This document shows, piece by piece, positions 43,301-52,579 of a stretch of DNA of 64,000 bases (the first letter of the stretch is position 1; the number at the start of each line of letters is the position of its first letter). Origin of the DNA: Lodderomyces elongisporus (Eukaryota > Ascomycota > Pichiomycetes > Serinales > Debaryomycetaceae); NCBI RefSeq assembly GCF_030384665.1, contig NC_083680.1:963001-1027000 (forward strand). The letters are read 5' to 3'. Below the pieces are notes generated by a model. The model worked only from the letters and a program-made list of their open reading frames with translations. It searched no databases and had not been told where the DNA came from. The translations under genes were made by a program, and so were the position numbers.

Positions 43301-44128
43301 CATGAGTATCCAGATTTCTTGGTTGAGTGCCACTACCAGTTGATAGCAGCGGCGCCAAGAGGCTATATCCAACTCAAGAATATAATATTGTCTGCTTCAC
43401 CCAAGTCGATGACTATACCTGATCCATTCACTCCTGGATTGAAAGTTGAAAGATTGCCAGAAATCAATGATGCTCCAAAAGTGTTTTACAAGCCAATGGA
43501 TGATTTGATAAGAGCTGGTTTAAAGAAGCCGGTTGAGACATTTTTGCGTATTCCATCATCTAGTCTCGTGAGAGCAATTTACAATGGATTGAAATTGGCA
43601 CAGCCCAAACAGTCTGATATGTTTGGCATTCCCGAAACGGTTAATTTCAACCACAAGTTGGTGAATGCATTAGTGCTTCATGTTGGAATGAATGCTGTGG
43701 CGGAGAAGTCGCCTGCTGGCCGCAACAGTTTTAATAGCAAGAGCTCACAAGTTGCATTATTGGTTGATCTTATGAATTATGGTTCCAATGAATTCAAGTA
43801 TTTGTTGATCAGCAGTATTGCGAATCAATTGAGGTACCCTAACAGCCATACTCACTGGTTTATTGGAATCATATTGCACTTTTTCTTGTCAAACACGTTA
43901 TGGAACACTTCTGGATCAAAATTGGCTGTGCAAGAGATTATTACTCGTGTCTTGTTGGAAAGAAGGATCGTTAATAAGCCGCATCCATGGGGACTTACTA
44001 TCGTATTCCTTGAGTTGGTCAAGAATGATGATTTTGGCTTTTTCGATTTGCCATTTGTTAAGAACTCGATTGATGAGGTCAAGACAATTTTTGACACTCT
44101 TGCTGACAATGTGAAGGGTTCGAATTAG
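37325..44128 (+). CDS. NOT1: NOT1/CDC39, scaffold of the CCR4-NOT complex (apparent GTG start)
   Basis: Not1 is the essential scaffold of CCR4-NOT, which removes mRNA poly(A) tails and regulates transcription and translation. The frame gives 2267 residues and follows the yeast protein throughout, for example PRLINFGSGHDE, YPLAALASTS, FKPPNPW, LPEPLGL, DVTWWLV, HRMFLPRLMELP, LRIPSSSL, EQLRYPN-type and VNKPHPWG motifs. Gln-rich inserts lie at about 1180-1204 and 1447-1502. The C-terminal Not1 module (about 1870-2260) is complete. There is no ATG in the first 249 codons, although that part is clearly Not1-like (TKAIINQLCILLLTVDY). The frame reads GTG TCC TCA at 37325, where ATG TCC TCA would be normal, with A at -3. 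The first in-frame ATG is at 38072. Confidence 0.93.
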   Translation: MSSIPPTESPGGKNQRQQQTKVAQVTQQQQGKKQEEKENVARDPELTKAIINQLCILLLTVDYSTVDSHFKQIRFILLKEVGGNNSQVCFNYYQKLISLIRLGDFSNKKLTPVEHIFAKELNFIATDLRITDSLLDLFDQQLNFAQKSIVDFVVKFDCDIIFSFILLIRYNNPSNTEAARAFIRDHSLELSDLLKDRKFPQNYNWSLLLESILNTPYFPFLHKLLILSSLKAFKLTIEPISKFYQNILKMSFKELITEVGFDDLVPEKLLPSLLQIKPNEVDEGIALVLAEILIPGSQGINKNAHLQQQTLPEANAKGAQLQASFRAIEAQLGTNKLSINWYEVFNHMQQNLFEAGRRYKLPTAVSLTQFLSSLDFKQEPLDIFFNYDWYFDKTLLYLLQTADPAQGAYDISLLNNLALCFEEDKATPPQPGRRNILRFINIGKFELKALSGAQAQQVTKHLNEKEVKLNTFINQQFDHDYRVFPEYVLAAAVSMIERTPFINDLVDTLFGLLMDSDSPTLPKVMRVMLETGLAISQLVSYYNSRKTVVAAQKVANVASRIGIINEVIAQFWTTDINSAVSVLVESSFYGVDIKGELDTKLKDQQFKKPLYIALLDVLNERAQKDYEAFQQHQQREQNPQSASGGIPPSLSRQLPFLKISTVNTLVEKLKNSSGLIDLKKWKNLQILILTTYPRLINFGSGHDEVILANEAKSTFFPQEVELEMKEYYSKMYSKAVEIPEVVDALIKMKSSDDPHQQDVFACMIHSLLDEYKFFSEYPLAALASTSLLFGALLENDLIHGTTLTVALNFIFESCNQPPESKLFKFAVQSLYNFKSKLHEYPIYCKHLLECQSLATHAKMYQVVKDAANGIPCGGANSATGATQTPTPDVGPKYQSINYVEQAVGSVQQEEPSEEIKDKLLFAVNNMTMENMRLTEIKSHLQEAYYAWFADYLVGDRARAEPNNHKLYSDLVESLADPIFTEYVMNVTMKEVFTIIRNFKDSRSERNQLKNLGAWLGRITLAIDKPLRRDLIALKFLLVEAYDFKSLPLIIPFVCKILDQAQFSRVFKPPNPWILGIMSVLAELYEHADLKLQLKFEVEVLLNSFEMKVTDLEQSTIIRNHSSDATALAQMFGLLPQVGQAQLTSELSRLNLDAGSGSSDLPSSNVPLFPPQAGIKKQLQQFQQPPLSLQQQQAQAQAQAQAQVPANSIHAPQPQQVQPQTQQESGWDTSFSQLVGNSVFTQHANLRRAFQASLSRAVRECAIPIMNRVSEAVLVTTEYLIKKDFATEVDVDKFRQSYRRLAQQLAHSMVLCSGKKILAETIEATMLQLLGNNPNDIPMLELSNAVQANVGLCVDIVDKIATNNITDLIDERMRPYILNRERHKFGQPYIENGTPESSLRLPEPLGLSTRGLSAQQLKIYEHFGEFSGVERSNAPTPLIAQPQPHQPLVQQLPQQLPQHLPQHLQQQQLQQQLQQQQQQQQQQQYQQQQQQVLQQLQPHQLQQITQDFPAHQQQSRMLQEDVASVEQLFAIITQYCEKAINLLADVTETKIADLPPNHPIMTALTQALSIAQANAIKFPDLLLKAAQYAVNCLFTQAHENSIANEIYVIMLDKLCEFSPSTAKDVTWWLVNSSDQRKFNMPVILSLLKVQLIQPTKLDSSIGALIKESNNPVVVKFGATLLYSIFTAEDLARPIALRSEFAHTLDALYEYQRLQFNDNDEENKQAKAEVDKLFEVLGKADPVSKELFAQLGYVFAEWVRLLSHGNEQLKKDASEEDFIAGLVESGILTNPVHFKSFWKAAIEISVALFGTEHELRSRTQHEAYLSVDCLAILVVRVVMNVENEAHAISYLKNIIGVVLFNLISEHEEAKAAWNERAYFRFFSSLLSAWNDVSVLDNDATKSLDSQFFQFIGECFNSLQPIVLPGFTFAWISLISHRMFLPRLMELPDGEGYAVGVKLLLALFKFQDTYQLKENSHDVSNVTFKAINRIFVGLLHEYPDFLVECHYQLIAAAPRGYIQLKNIILSASPKSMTIPDPFTPGLKVERLPEINDAPKVFYKPMDDLIRAGLKKPVETFLRIPSSSLVRAIYNGLKLAQPKQSDMFGIPETVNFNHKLVNALVLHVGMNAVAEKSPAGRNSFNSKSSQVALLVDLMNYGSNEFKYLLISSIANQLRYPNSHTHWFIGIILHFFLSNTLWNTSGSKLAVQEIITRVLLERRIVNKPHPWGLTIVFLELVKNDDFGFFDLPFVKNSIDEVKTIFDTLADNVKGSN

Positions 44129-45141
44129 AAGACAGAGTGAATGAGTGGGTGCTTAGATGAGGATGTGGGGAAGGAATCTTTAAAAAAAAAAAGCGAGAGA
44201 GAGAAGGGGTGGATGGAAAGGAAAATAGAAAAAAAGAGGATTCCTTTTTTGAAATAAAGGAAAAAAGAGAAATTTAGATTTTTTGATTTGTATATTATTA
44301 TATTTAATGCTTACGACCTGATGATTATAGATTTATTGCAAAAGGTTGCACTTGTGATGTTAATACGTAAATTAGATACTTTGCTAGTAGTGTAATGCTT
44401 GATAAAGGTGATTCAAAAGAAAAAAAAAATGAAAAAGAAAAGAAAACAAAAGAAAAACTATCTTTATCATCATCTCTCTTTCCATTATTTGAAAGTCTTA
44501 TGCTCCCCGACAGTAGCAAATTGTTAACAGCTTAGCCAACAAATACAAAGGTATTGATATATGGAGTATCTAGTGCTCTGTGTTTGTATGTTTGCATGTG
44601 TGCAACAAGCTGGAATATAAAGTAAATAAAGATGGAAAAAAATATTATGATTGTGTATCTGTATATTTTGTACTTACATATCTCTGTATATAATATTTGA
44701 GTTAGGGCCACACATTTTATGATCTACGATACGGAGAAAAAAGAATTACAGTGTATACCATTTTAGGTCAAAAAGAGAAAATAAAAAATAAAAATTAATT
44801 TATAAATTTTTTTAAAAAAAAAAAGAGACAAAAAATGGAAATCAAGGAAAAATCAAAAGTTGGATTCACAATAAGGTAGACAAATAGACTAATCACTTTT
44901 CCCGCCCAATTTATAATAAATATCTTCATCCAACCTTTTATATCTTGAATACAAGCAACGGTTTCTATTAGCGACTATTTTGTATTAGATTCCACCTATT
45001 TTAAGAACTGCACCTTATTTTTTTGTGTTTTTTTTTAATTACTGTCTTTGCCATTGCCATTGCCATTGCCTTTGACTTTTCCTTCTGCCCGTCACCCCCA
45101 CCGTTTTTTCCATCCCCTTCCTCCCACAAACTTAACAAGTA
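44129..45141. other. intergenic, 1.0 kb
   Basis: NOT1 3' region and UBC1 promoter. It holds purine-rich DNA, A and T runs, and a GCCATT repeat (about 45050-45067) in the UBC1 leader. No gene is seen. Confidence 0.65.
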
Positions 45142-45837
45142 ATGTCACGCGTGAAGAGAATCGCTAAGGAATTGGACGAGTGTCGTCAGGATACCCAGTC
45201 GGGAGTTACTCTTAAGCTTAACAATGATAATGATTTGACTAAACTCACAGGTTATTTCCGTGGACCACCAGGCACACCATACGAGGGCGGAATCTTTCAA
45301 GTCGCGATTGATATCCCCAACGAATACCCATTCAAGCCGCCTATTATGAAATTCTCCACCAAAGTTTACCACCCAAATATCTCGTCAGTTACTGGTGCTA
45401 TATGTCTCAATATCTTGAAGGATAAGTGGACACCAGTGCTCACGTTGAAATCGACTTTGATCTCGTTGCAATTACTCTTACAACTGCCTGAGCCTAATGA
45501 CCCGCAAGACGCTGAAGTGGCAAAGCATTACTTGAGCAATAAGAAAGGGTTTGAGGAGACTGCTGCATACTGGACTACATTATATGCAAAAGATGGAGGA
45601 GCTGGCGAAGAGAGTGGTCTCGGTAATGGTGCTGCTGGAACTAGAGGCGGAGCCAGTGATGCAGCGTTGTACGGTATTGATGAAGAGATTGTGGCACAGT
45701 TTGAAAATATGGGATTTCCTAGAGATAAGACTATTGAAGTGTTGAGACGTATGGGAGTAAAGACTTTCAAGAATGTTAACAACAAGAGTGAGTTGGAGAA
45801 CAAGATTTTGGAAGAATTGTTGAGGGAATGTCAATAA
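45142..45837 (+). CDS. UBC1: UBC1, ubiquitin-conjugating E2 enzyme with UBA domain
   Basis: Ubc1 is the E2-25K-type enzyme that extends Lys48-linked ubiquitin chains, for example with the anaphase-promoting complex. The UBC fold covers residues 1-150, with active-site Cys88 in TGAICLNIL, the same number as in baker's yeast. A Gly/Ala-rich linker leads to a UBA domain (about 178-231, EEIVAQFENMGFP). Codon 115 is CTG. The family has Ser here (LLQSPEPNDPQDAEVA), so reading CTG as Ser restores the consensus. This is the cleanest sign in the window of the alternative genetic code. The start at 45142 aligns with the family N-terminus. Confidence 0.97.
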   Translation: MSRVKRIAKELDECRQDTQSGVTLKLNNDNDLTKLTGYFRGPPGTPYEGGIFQVAIDIPNEYPFKPPIMKFSTKVYHPNISSVTGAICLNILKDKWTPVLTLKSTLISLQLLLQLPEPNDPQDAEVAKHYLSNKKGFEETAAYWTTLYAKDGGAGEESGLGNGAAGTRGGASDAALYGIDEEIVAQFENMGFPRDKTIEVLRRMGVKTFKNVNNKSELENKILEELLRECQ

Positions 45838-46570
45838 AATAGATTTATGATTTCTTTTTTCTTTTTTTTAGGAAAAGATGTTTGTGTGGAATAGAATATC
45901 TGGTATAATCTTTGAATCCTGGTTTTTTTTATCTTTCCCCCTTTCTCTTTTCCTCTTTCTCTTTTCCTCTTTTCCTCTTCCTCTTTGTCTCTACTATTCT
46001 CATTCTTATAGTTGTTTTTCATTAGTTTTCATTAGATTCAAGAGAAAGGATGGATCATAATTTGATTTTGATGGTATAAGTTTAGATTATAGAGTTTTCT
46101 TCCCTGCATATAGAACTGTGTGGAAATTCTGAAAAAATTATAAATTCTTTTTTTTTTTTTTTTTTTAATTTTTATTTTTTTTGGGTTGTTGATCAAAAGT
46201 CTTGGTGCCTCACTGCCATCCTACCATCTATGCTCATATACCAACACACGTATTTTTTTTTTCTATCTTTCTCTCTCTCTCACTCTCCTGTTTGTAATTG
46301 ATACCAACAACGCTTACACATCATACACATTGTAAATATTGTAAATATCGTAAACATCATCTTAGCGACGTATTAAAGAAAGCACAAGAACAGATAAAGA
46401 AACAGTACACCCTGAGCAATTTGCATCCCTGTTTATACCAAGACTATACATCTGCATCATTTTTTTTTTTGTTTCTTTCAAATTGAATTGAAAATAAATA
46501 AAAAAATAGAATAAACCAAGACACTTTTCCATTCCTTTAGTATCAGCCATTGCCAAAGATTCACCCCATT
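45838..46570. other. intergenic, 733 bp
   Basis: UBC1 3' region, a long T run (about 46148-46166), a CT-rich block and the leader of the BRE5-like gene. No gene is seen. Confidence 0.65.
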
Positions 46571-48160
46571 ATGACATCATCATTACCTGAAAGTACCAAT
46601 CAAGTTGAAAAGAAGGATTTGCCACAACAGCAACAACAATCTCAATCTGCAACTGCAAATGCAACTGCAAATGTTACCAAGGCTAACGCATTGACTGAAG
46701 AAAGAGCATCAAATATTGGTTGGTTCTTCATCAAATCCTATTACGATTTCTACGTCACCAAACTCGAAGATATCCACAGAATCTACCACGCCAATGCCTC
46801 ATTGATCCACGATGCTTTTCCAACTGACAAGTCTGTTGAAAATAATAAAGAAAGCAGTGGCAAAAATGGCAACGGTAATGAACCTACTACCAGCTTCACT
46901 GCTAAAGGAACCAACGAGATCAAAAAATGTTTTAGTGAGCATTTATCTGGAAAGGGTGACAAGAAGGACACAAATAGGATTGTTATCACTAGTGCATGTT
47001 TCCAAGTCTCACTGGAGAAAAACATTCTTATTGTCACCTTTGGAGAATGGGCTAAAAACAATTCCCCATTTAAGCAATTTACCCAGACTTTCCTTTTGAC
47101 TCCTGGTAAAAGGGAAAGTACCTACGATGTTGCCAACGATATTTTGAGATTTATCGAAAGCAATGGGTACAAGGATAACGGACACGTTGAGGAAGTCACC
47201 ACTACCGAGAATGAGAAAGAAAAGCAAAAAGAAAAGGGAACTTTAGTCAAGGAGGAGACCAAGGCAGAGACCAAGGGCAATGGCCAACCAATTCCACTGG
47301 CTGAGACTTCAGGCGCAGAAGCAAATGGAAAATTGGCCAAATCTGAATCTCAATCTGAATCTCAATCTCAATCTCAATCTCAATCTCAATCTCAATCTCA
47401 ATCCCAATCTCAGTCTGGATCTGGTTCTCGCTCCGAGGTCAAAGAGAGTTTAAAAATACAAGAGCCAACCTTGAATGATACAAAAGAAATGGCAGCAAAG
47501 TCTGATTCAGACAAGAAGAACAGCAATGACAAAGTAAAGGAGCAAGAATCACATAAAGAGGCGGAGAGACAGCCTGAGGGAATTAAGGAGCCAAAAGAGT
47601 CAAAAGAGTCAAAGGAATCAAAGGAACCAAAAGAGTCAAAAGAACCAAAAGAAGTAAAGGAAGCAAAACCCGCAGAGCCAGCAAAACCACTTACTTGGGC
47701 TGACTTGGCAAACCAATCAGTACAAGCACCGCCACAAAGAACAACTAAACCAGCATCGTCAGCATCACCAAGCACAACTAAATCCACAGCATCTACACCT
47801 ACGTCAGCTAAGAAATCACCTGCTGCCGCATCTGTCACTACAAACACAGTGGCATCGTCATCATCATCCTCATCCTCATCATCTGCAACACCAGCAACTG
47901 CTACTGCCGCCTCTCGTAAATACGATAAAAACGAGTGGTTTTCAGTTTATATAAGAGGTGTGCGCGACATTGGCGAGGGAGAATTGAAAGACTTTATCAC
48001 TAAACGTTTTGGTGAATTAAAGTTTTACAAAAAGAACCAGAACATTGCATTATGTGACTTTGTCTTGAAAGAAGCTCAAAAGAAAGCGTTGGATGCAAGA
48101 GAAGTTCCTTTCGGAGATGTCAAGATCAAGATTGAGAAAAAGTACAAGAAAAAAATATAA
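46571..48160 (+). CDS. BRE5: BRE5-like NTF2 + RRM protein (G3BP family)
   Basis: Bre5 is the cofactor of the deubiquitinase Ubp3 in COPII/secretion control and ribophagy, and is the yeast relative of stress-granule protein G3BP. From the ATG at 46571 the product has 529 residues. The NTF2-like domain spans about 45-198 (NIGWFFIKSYYDFYVTK, then ITSACFQVSLEKNILIVTF and FLLTPGKRE). A long disordered middle follows, with a Ser-Gln repeat (bases 47343-47412), Lys-Glu-Ser/Pro repeats and a Ser run. An RRM (about 454-525, WFSVYIRGVRDIGEGEL) ends the protein. That domain order is specific to this family. The frame is open upstream, but only through a TTG, so the ATG is preferred. Confidence 0.86.
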   Translation: MTSSLPESTNQVEKKDLPQQQQQSQSATANATANVTKANALTEERASNIGWFFIKSYYDFYVTKLEDIHRIYHANASLIHDAFPTDKSVENNKESSGKNGNGNEPTTSFTAKGTNEIKKCFSEHLSGKGDKKDTNRIVITSACFQVSLEKNILIVTFGEWAKNNSPFKQFTQTFLLTPGKRESTYDVANDILRFIESNGYKDNGHVEEVTTTENEKEKQKEKGTLVKEETKAETKGNGQPIPLAETSGAEANGKLAKSESQSESQSQSQSQSQSQSQSQSQSGSGSRSEVKESLKIQEPTLNDTKEMAAKSDSDKKNSNDKVKEQESHKEAERQPEGIKEPKESKESKESKEPKESKEPKEVKEAKPAEPAKPLTWADLANQSVQAPPQRTTKPASSASPSTTKSTASTPTSAKKSPAAASVTTNTVASSSSSSSSSSATPATATAASRKYDKNEWFSVYIRGVRDIGEGELKDFITKRFGELKFYKKNQNIALCDFVLKEAQKKALDAREVPFGDVKIKIEKKYKKKI

Positions 48161-49386
48161 AAGAGAAATAGAGAAATAGAGAAATAGAGAAATAGAGAAA
48201 TAGAGAAAGAAAAAGAAAAAGGGATAGGGAAAGTAAAAGAAAGAGAAAGTGATAAAAACATGCATTTCGTTAGTTGAATATCGATATAATGTAGTAAACA
48301 AAGGAAAAATAGAAACCTATAATGGGAGATAGAAGTGAAAAAGGTAGAAGTGGGGAAAAGAAAAAGAGGTGAAAATAAAAGAAGGAGAAGCAAAAGTTAA
48401 TTTGTAAATGTAATACTATAATTTTTTTTTTCTTCCATAGAGACTGACGGGATGTAAGTTCAAATGTGAATTATTATGTGTTTGAACTAATTTGTACTTG
48501 AAAAAATCAACAACTCTTTTCAATAAAAGGTAGGAGTTTCTTCAGTGTAGAAGGACTGACCCTGGTTCTGTTACACAAAATTGGAATTCCATATAAATCA
48601 TTTTGTAAGCATTTATTAAAGTTGAAACAAAATAGCTTTGCGAATCCCTTCCAAAGACATTGTTTGAGTTGACTGGACGAAAAAGAAAATAAATCAAGGC
48701 TTACTTGTTTTCAGTTTCTAATTCTTATCTTCGTAATCATTTATAAAGAGGATGGAAAGAAGGTATGGAGGAAAGAAAGCAGTGAAAAGAATAATAGCAT
48801 GCAAAAATAAAAGAGAATAATAAAAAAATAAAAGAAAAAAGAGAAAAAAGAATAGAAGCAAGAGTAAGATTTGGCTGGAAAAAAGAAACTTGAATAGAAA
48901 CACTAATTCCTGTTGTCATGCGTGATATGCCAGAAAAGATTAATTTTTTGTCTTACCCTGGTTTTCTTTCATTAAAAAGAAACCAAAGCAGTTTTCAATA
49001 CCTTTTTCAGTGCTATCTACTTATACTGTTCAACATATAAGCTGAATGTTGGTCAAATACTTGTCAATTCACATTTGTACTAACATGATGGTAGTTTGAT
49101 AAATTCATTTCATTTGGTAGCGTGTTGGAGCAAAAGCAGAAAAAAAAAAAAAAAAAAGAGAGAGAGAAAGAGAGAGAGAGAATTCGATCAGTGTGTCGCA
49201 GGTAAACCAATTGAAAATATTCATTACTAAACTCGAGTTTTTGACTATCCATAGAGCCTTTATTAATTCCTCACCAAACCATCAGCAGACTATATTCGCA
49301 CAAACTAAAATTCACCCATCTACAACACTCTGATACTTGGGATTCCCAGAATAAAAGTCACAACTTCATTACACAATCAGATAACA
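48161..49386. other. intergenic, 1.2 kb, with octamer tandem repeat
   Basis: Immediately after the BRE5-like stop, GAGAAATA is repeated about five times (48166-48207). An 8-bp inverted repeat (AGTTCAAA/TTTGAACT) lies near 48457-48489. A TACTAAC at 49078 is followed by AG sites before the complex I gene, but no coding exon precedes it. There is a long A run (49139-49157). No gene is seen. Confidence 0.6.
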
Positions 49387-49710
49387 ATGTCGTCTCAGAT
49401 TCTTCCATTCACAGAAGCAAATTCACGCAGAATAGCATCATTGTTCCGCCAAGCTATGCGTACAGCATTCGACCACTCATTGAAATTTGACGTGTACCGT
49501 AATGCAACCATCAACATTAGATCACAATTCCAAGCTAACAAGGATGTATCGGACCCAGAGGAAGTGGATAGATTGGTCAAAGAATGTGAAGCTAAATTGC
49601 AACACTGGAAACACCCAGATCCTTATATCTCACCATGCAGGCCAGGAGGAACCAAGTACGAGAGAAATATTCCTGTTGCTAGAACACCACTCATACCTGG
49701 TGACTGGTAA
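49387..49710 (+). CDS. NDUFB9-type (B22) accessory subunit of mitochondrial complex I
   Basis: This is a small LYR-family subunit of NADH:ubiquinone oxidoreductase, in the membrane arm together with the acyl carrier protein. The 107-residue product has the LYR-like helix start (RIASLFRQAMRTAFD, about residues 15-29). It also has the diagnostic ending, HPDPYISPCRPGG followed by TKYERN, which matches the animal B22 pattern HPxPYIxPxxPGGxxYER. Its presence shows a complex I-containing yeast, unlike Saccharomyces. The first ATG is used and there is no cleavable presequence. Confidence 0.9.
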   Translation: MSSQILPFTEANSRRIASLFRQAMRTAFDHSLKFDVYRNATINIRSQFQANKDVSDPEEVDRLVKECEAKLQHWKHPDPYISPCRPGGTKYERNIPVARTPLIPGDW

Positions 49711-50083
49711 GAGAGGAAAACCGAAAGGATCAATGGTGGATTGGAGATTAGAATCGAGATGTGAGAGTCTTGAAGAAACTTGAAGAGATAAAGTTTAATA
49801 GTCTTTATTAGTGTATTTATCAGAGATGAATGTACGATGTTATTCGAAAATTTTTGTATTATTGGTTCGACAAGGGCCATGTAGCGGGTAAGGTTATTAC
49901 AATCACTATTGAGAGGTTTTTCTGAGAATAATAGGAAAAAAAAAAGAGAGAATAAACAAATGAAAAATGAAAAACAAAAATACGTATATGCATGTTTATA
50001 TATACATATATATACATATATATATATATATCTATATATATCTATGTGTGTGTGTTGCAGTACTTGTTGTGTTATTGTTTCAA
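49711..50083. other. convergent intergenic, 373 bp
   Basis: 3' regions of the complex I gene and of the zinc-cluster gene. It includes an A run and TA repeats (about 49996-50042). No gene is seen. Confidence 0.65.
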
Positions 50084-52579
50084 TCAGTAGATGAGAGTAT
50101 CACCATTGACCCCCTCTGATTTATTCTCTGATGCAGCACCTAGTTCCCATTCCTTCCGCAACATTTGTACCGAGATATTTGCTGTGGATGCGCCAATCTG
50201 ACCCACCATTGCAAAATATTTCAATAGCAATTGTTGTTGTGCTCTATCTCTACACTCTAATCCAGTTACTAATAAAGGCCACTGGATCATCAACAACATG
50301 AATGGAGAAGCATGTTGCTGTACGTCAGAGAATTGGTGGAGATAGGTGATAAACAGTACAAGTTTGTCCACCAACACTTTAATATTGGAGTTGGTAGAAT
50401 CAATGTGGAAAAAACGTGTGAGAATCATTATAATGGACGAAATGACATAAGACTGATGAGATATGTCTTGCCAACTCAACCAATAGATATCCTTTCCAAT
50501 ACGAATTTCTTCAATCGGTAAGCCTGGTTTAGTATATTTACTGTGAAGCTCTGATTCGTGAATGATCCCTCTGGAATCTAGGTAAACAGTTTCAGCGTGC
50601 TTATAAAACTCAGAGACTAATTTGAGGTTGAGCATGGCATCGCATGAGTATTGATTATGCTGTTGCAACGGTTGCAGTGGGAGTGGTGAAAGTGTTGGTC
50701 GTGTTTGTTGTTGCGCCTGTTGTTGCGCCTGATGTTGCGCCTGTTGTTGCCTCTGTGCTTCTTCTCGGCGGTGCTTGTTTAACAATTTCAACAAGTCGCG
50801 GAATGTAGAGATGCAAGCATGGCTATAGCCCATGAGAATATTGAATCCTTGCTCTGTGATGATCCCCATATCCTTGAGCACTGATAGTTCATAATCACTA
50901 CTATTTGACATTAGTTGGTTTATCTCATAATCTGTTTGTAATGTACCTCCTAGCTTCGTCGATAAACCAGCAAGTATCTCAATTGAAAGAAACCAGTACT
51001 TGCAAAACATAATGATTTTCGAGACGTGTCTCATATTTGCACTATCTCGACTCTTGGTAGAAATCTTTACTAGCAATTCTTTGCATCCAGTGAGATGTGG
51101 TCTCCATTGCTGAGTGCTTGTTGCTGTTGCCGCAGTTAGCAATAGTAAAGTCAACAACACAGCTTCAATGTTGGCATTCAAATCATCCACTTGCGCATTT
51201 CTTGCTGGTTCCAACAATTTCAAGCATTTGGACAAATATGCTCCATATGCTTTTTCATCTTCGGGTCTCTTGTATTTCATAAAACTGGTCTTTGCACCTT
51301 CAGCTAGCACTGCGGCTAACAAAAATGGTTCACTGCTCGCAGTTTTAAGAATAATATCTCTTGCTGGGTTGGATAAAACTTTACTCCTTTGATGATATGC
51401 GTCAAACGGCTCAATGATAATTGCAAAATTGTTGTAAAACTGCTCGAGATATAATTCTTCATGTCGGTGTTTTAGTTTGATGTAATGAAGAGGAAGATTA
51501 ACAATCAACTCTTCGCCCATATACGTTGCCTGATGATGATGATGTTGTTGTTGTTGTTGTTGTATGTGTTGTTGTAATGCTGGTGCAGAGGAAGGTTGTT
51601 GCCGCTGTTGCTGCTGATGCTGCTGGTGTTGTTGGTAATGATGATGATGATGATGATGATGATGATGTCTATTGGTGGGTAGACACGAGGCAGATGGGGA
51701 TACGGATGTAGAAGTAGACGGTGTAGAAGGTGTAGCAGGGTTGAACAGATCAAACTGAAAATCTTCAGGAAATGGTTGAAGATTACTAAATTCCATGATT
51801 TCATTGACCAAATTGGATAAATCAGTTGTAAGCATGGATAAGTCTGCGCCATTAAGGAAATCAAAATGGTTATTAACTGGGTCTGAGTTGTTGATCAAGT
51901 TTTCAATGTTTAAAAAAGACAGCCTTGGTGGTGCTGGTGCTGTTGGAGTTTGGGCTGATGCTGATGTTGAAGATGGTGCTGATGCTGGAGCTGATGCAGA
52001 TGCTGGAGCTGGTACTGGTACTGTTTGCTGATAAGATTGTTGAAAAGGTTGTTGTGAAAACGCTGGTGCTGGATACTGATACTGAGAAGGTGTTTGTTGC
52101 GGTGTTCCTATAGTTGATTGCGGATGCGGAACATTGTCGTAATTGTGATGAACATAATGAGAATGTGGAGAGGTTTGTCCATGTAGAGGTAACAGATGTT
52201 GCTGTTGCTGTTGTTGTTGCTGTTGTTGCGGCTGTTGTTGTTGTTGCCCATTTAAACTTGCATTTTCATTTGCAACTTTTGCCTTTTGTTTGATTCTTTT
52301 TGGAACATCGTACTGTACAGGTAGGAAATGTGTTGATTTACCCAAATTTTCAATCTCCTCCTTAATCAATCTTCTCGAAATTCTTAGCACTTTTTCTCCA
52401 GCCAAAGGGTATGAACAAGTCTTGCCCAATCTAACACATGTTGAACATTCAGGTTTTTCCTCGGGACATCTAATCTTGCGTCGCTTGCACTCCCTACATC
52501 CCAGTCGTGAATATGGACGTTTTGGTGGTTGTTGAAGATGCAACTGCTTCAGTAAAAGTGTGTTGTTTGACTGTTGCAT
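50084..52579 (-). CDS. Zn(II)2Cys6 transcription factor with Gln/His-rich tracts
   Basis: This is a fungal zinc-cluster regulator. The cluster has cysteines at 28, 31, 38, 45, 48 and 55 (C-x2-C-x6-C-x6-C-x2-C-x6-C), preceded by KRPYSRLGC and followed by a basic helix region. The N-terminal half is filled with Gln, Pro-Ala-Ser and His tracts, including a pure His run (about residues 305-315). The rest (about 370-800) is an alpha-helical fungal-specific regulatory domain. The SRxGCxxCKxRKxxC start resembles Lys14-type regulators, but the target genes cannot be read from sequence. It is divergent from the membrane-protein ORF at 53311, with tandem CGACATCG sites between them. Confidence 0.92.
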   Translation of the reverse strand: MQQSNNTLLLKQLHLQQPPKRPYSRLGCRECKRRKIRCPEEKPECSTCVRLGKTCSYPLAGEKVLRISRRLIKEEIENLGKSTHFLPVQYDVPKRIKQKAKVANENASLNGQQQQQPQQQQQQQQQQHLLPLHGQTSPHSHYVHHNYDNVPHPQSTIGTPQQTPSQYQYPAPAFSQQPFQQSYQQTVPVPAPASASAPASAPSSTSASAQTPTAPAPPRLSFLNIENLINNSDPVNNHFDFLNGADLSMLTTDLSNLVNEIMEFSNLQPFPEDFQFDLFNPATPSTPSTSTSVSPSASCLPTNRHHHHHHHHHHYQQHQQHQQQQRQQPSSAPALQQHIQQQQQQHHHHQATYMGEELIVNLPLHYIKLKHRHEELYLEQFYNNFAIIIEPFDAYHQRSKVLSNPARDIILKTASSEPFLLAAVLAEGAKTSFMKYKRPEDEKAYGAYLSKCLKLLEPARNAQVDDLNANIEAVLLTLLLLTAATATSTQQWRPHLTGCKELLVKISTKSRDSANMRHVSKIIMFCKYWFLSIEILAGLSTKLGGTLQTDYEINQLMSNSSDYELSVLKDMGIITEQGFNILMGYSHACISTFRDLLKLLNKHRREEAQRQQQAQHQAQQQAQQQTRPTLSPLPLQPLQQHNQYSCDAMLNLKLVSEFYKHAETVYLDSRGIIHESELHSKYTKPGLPIEEIRIGKDIYWLSWQDISHQSYVISSIIMILTRFFHIDSTNSNIKVLVDKLVLFITYLHQFSDVQQHASPFMLLMIQWPLLVTGLECRDRAQQQLLLKYFAMVGQIGASTANISVQMLRKEWELGAASENKSEGVNGDTLIY

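Noticed and set aside
47410..47847. Minus-strand 145-codon frame opposite the BRE5-like gene
   Set aside because: It mirrors the Ser/Lys/Glu repeat region of the real gene.
49078..49136. TACTAAC followed by AG as an intron before the complex I gene
   Set aside because: The downstream gene is complete from its own ATG, and no good donor or coding exon lies upstream; at most it could be a 5'-UTR intron.
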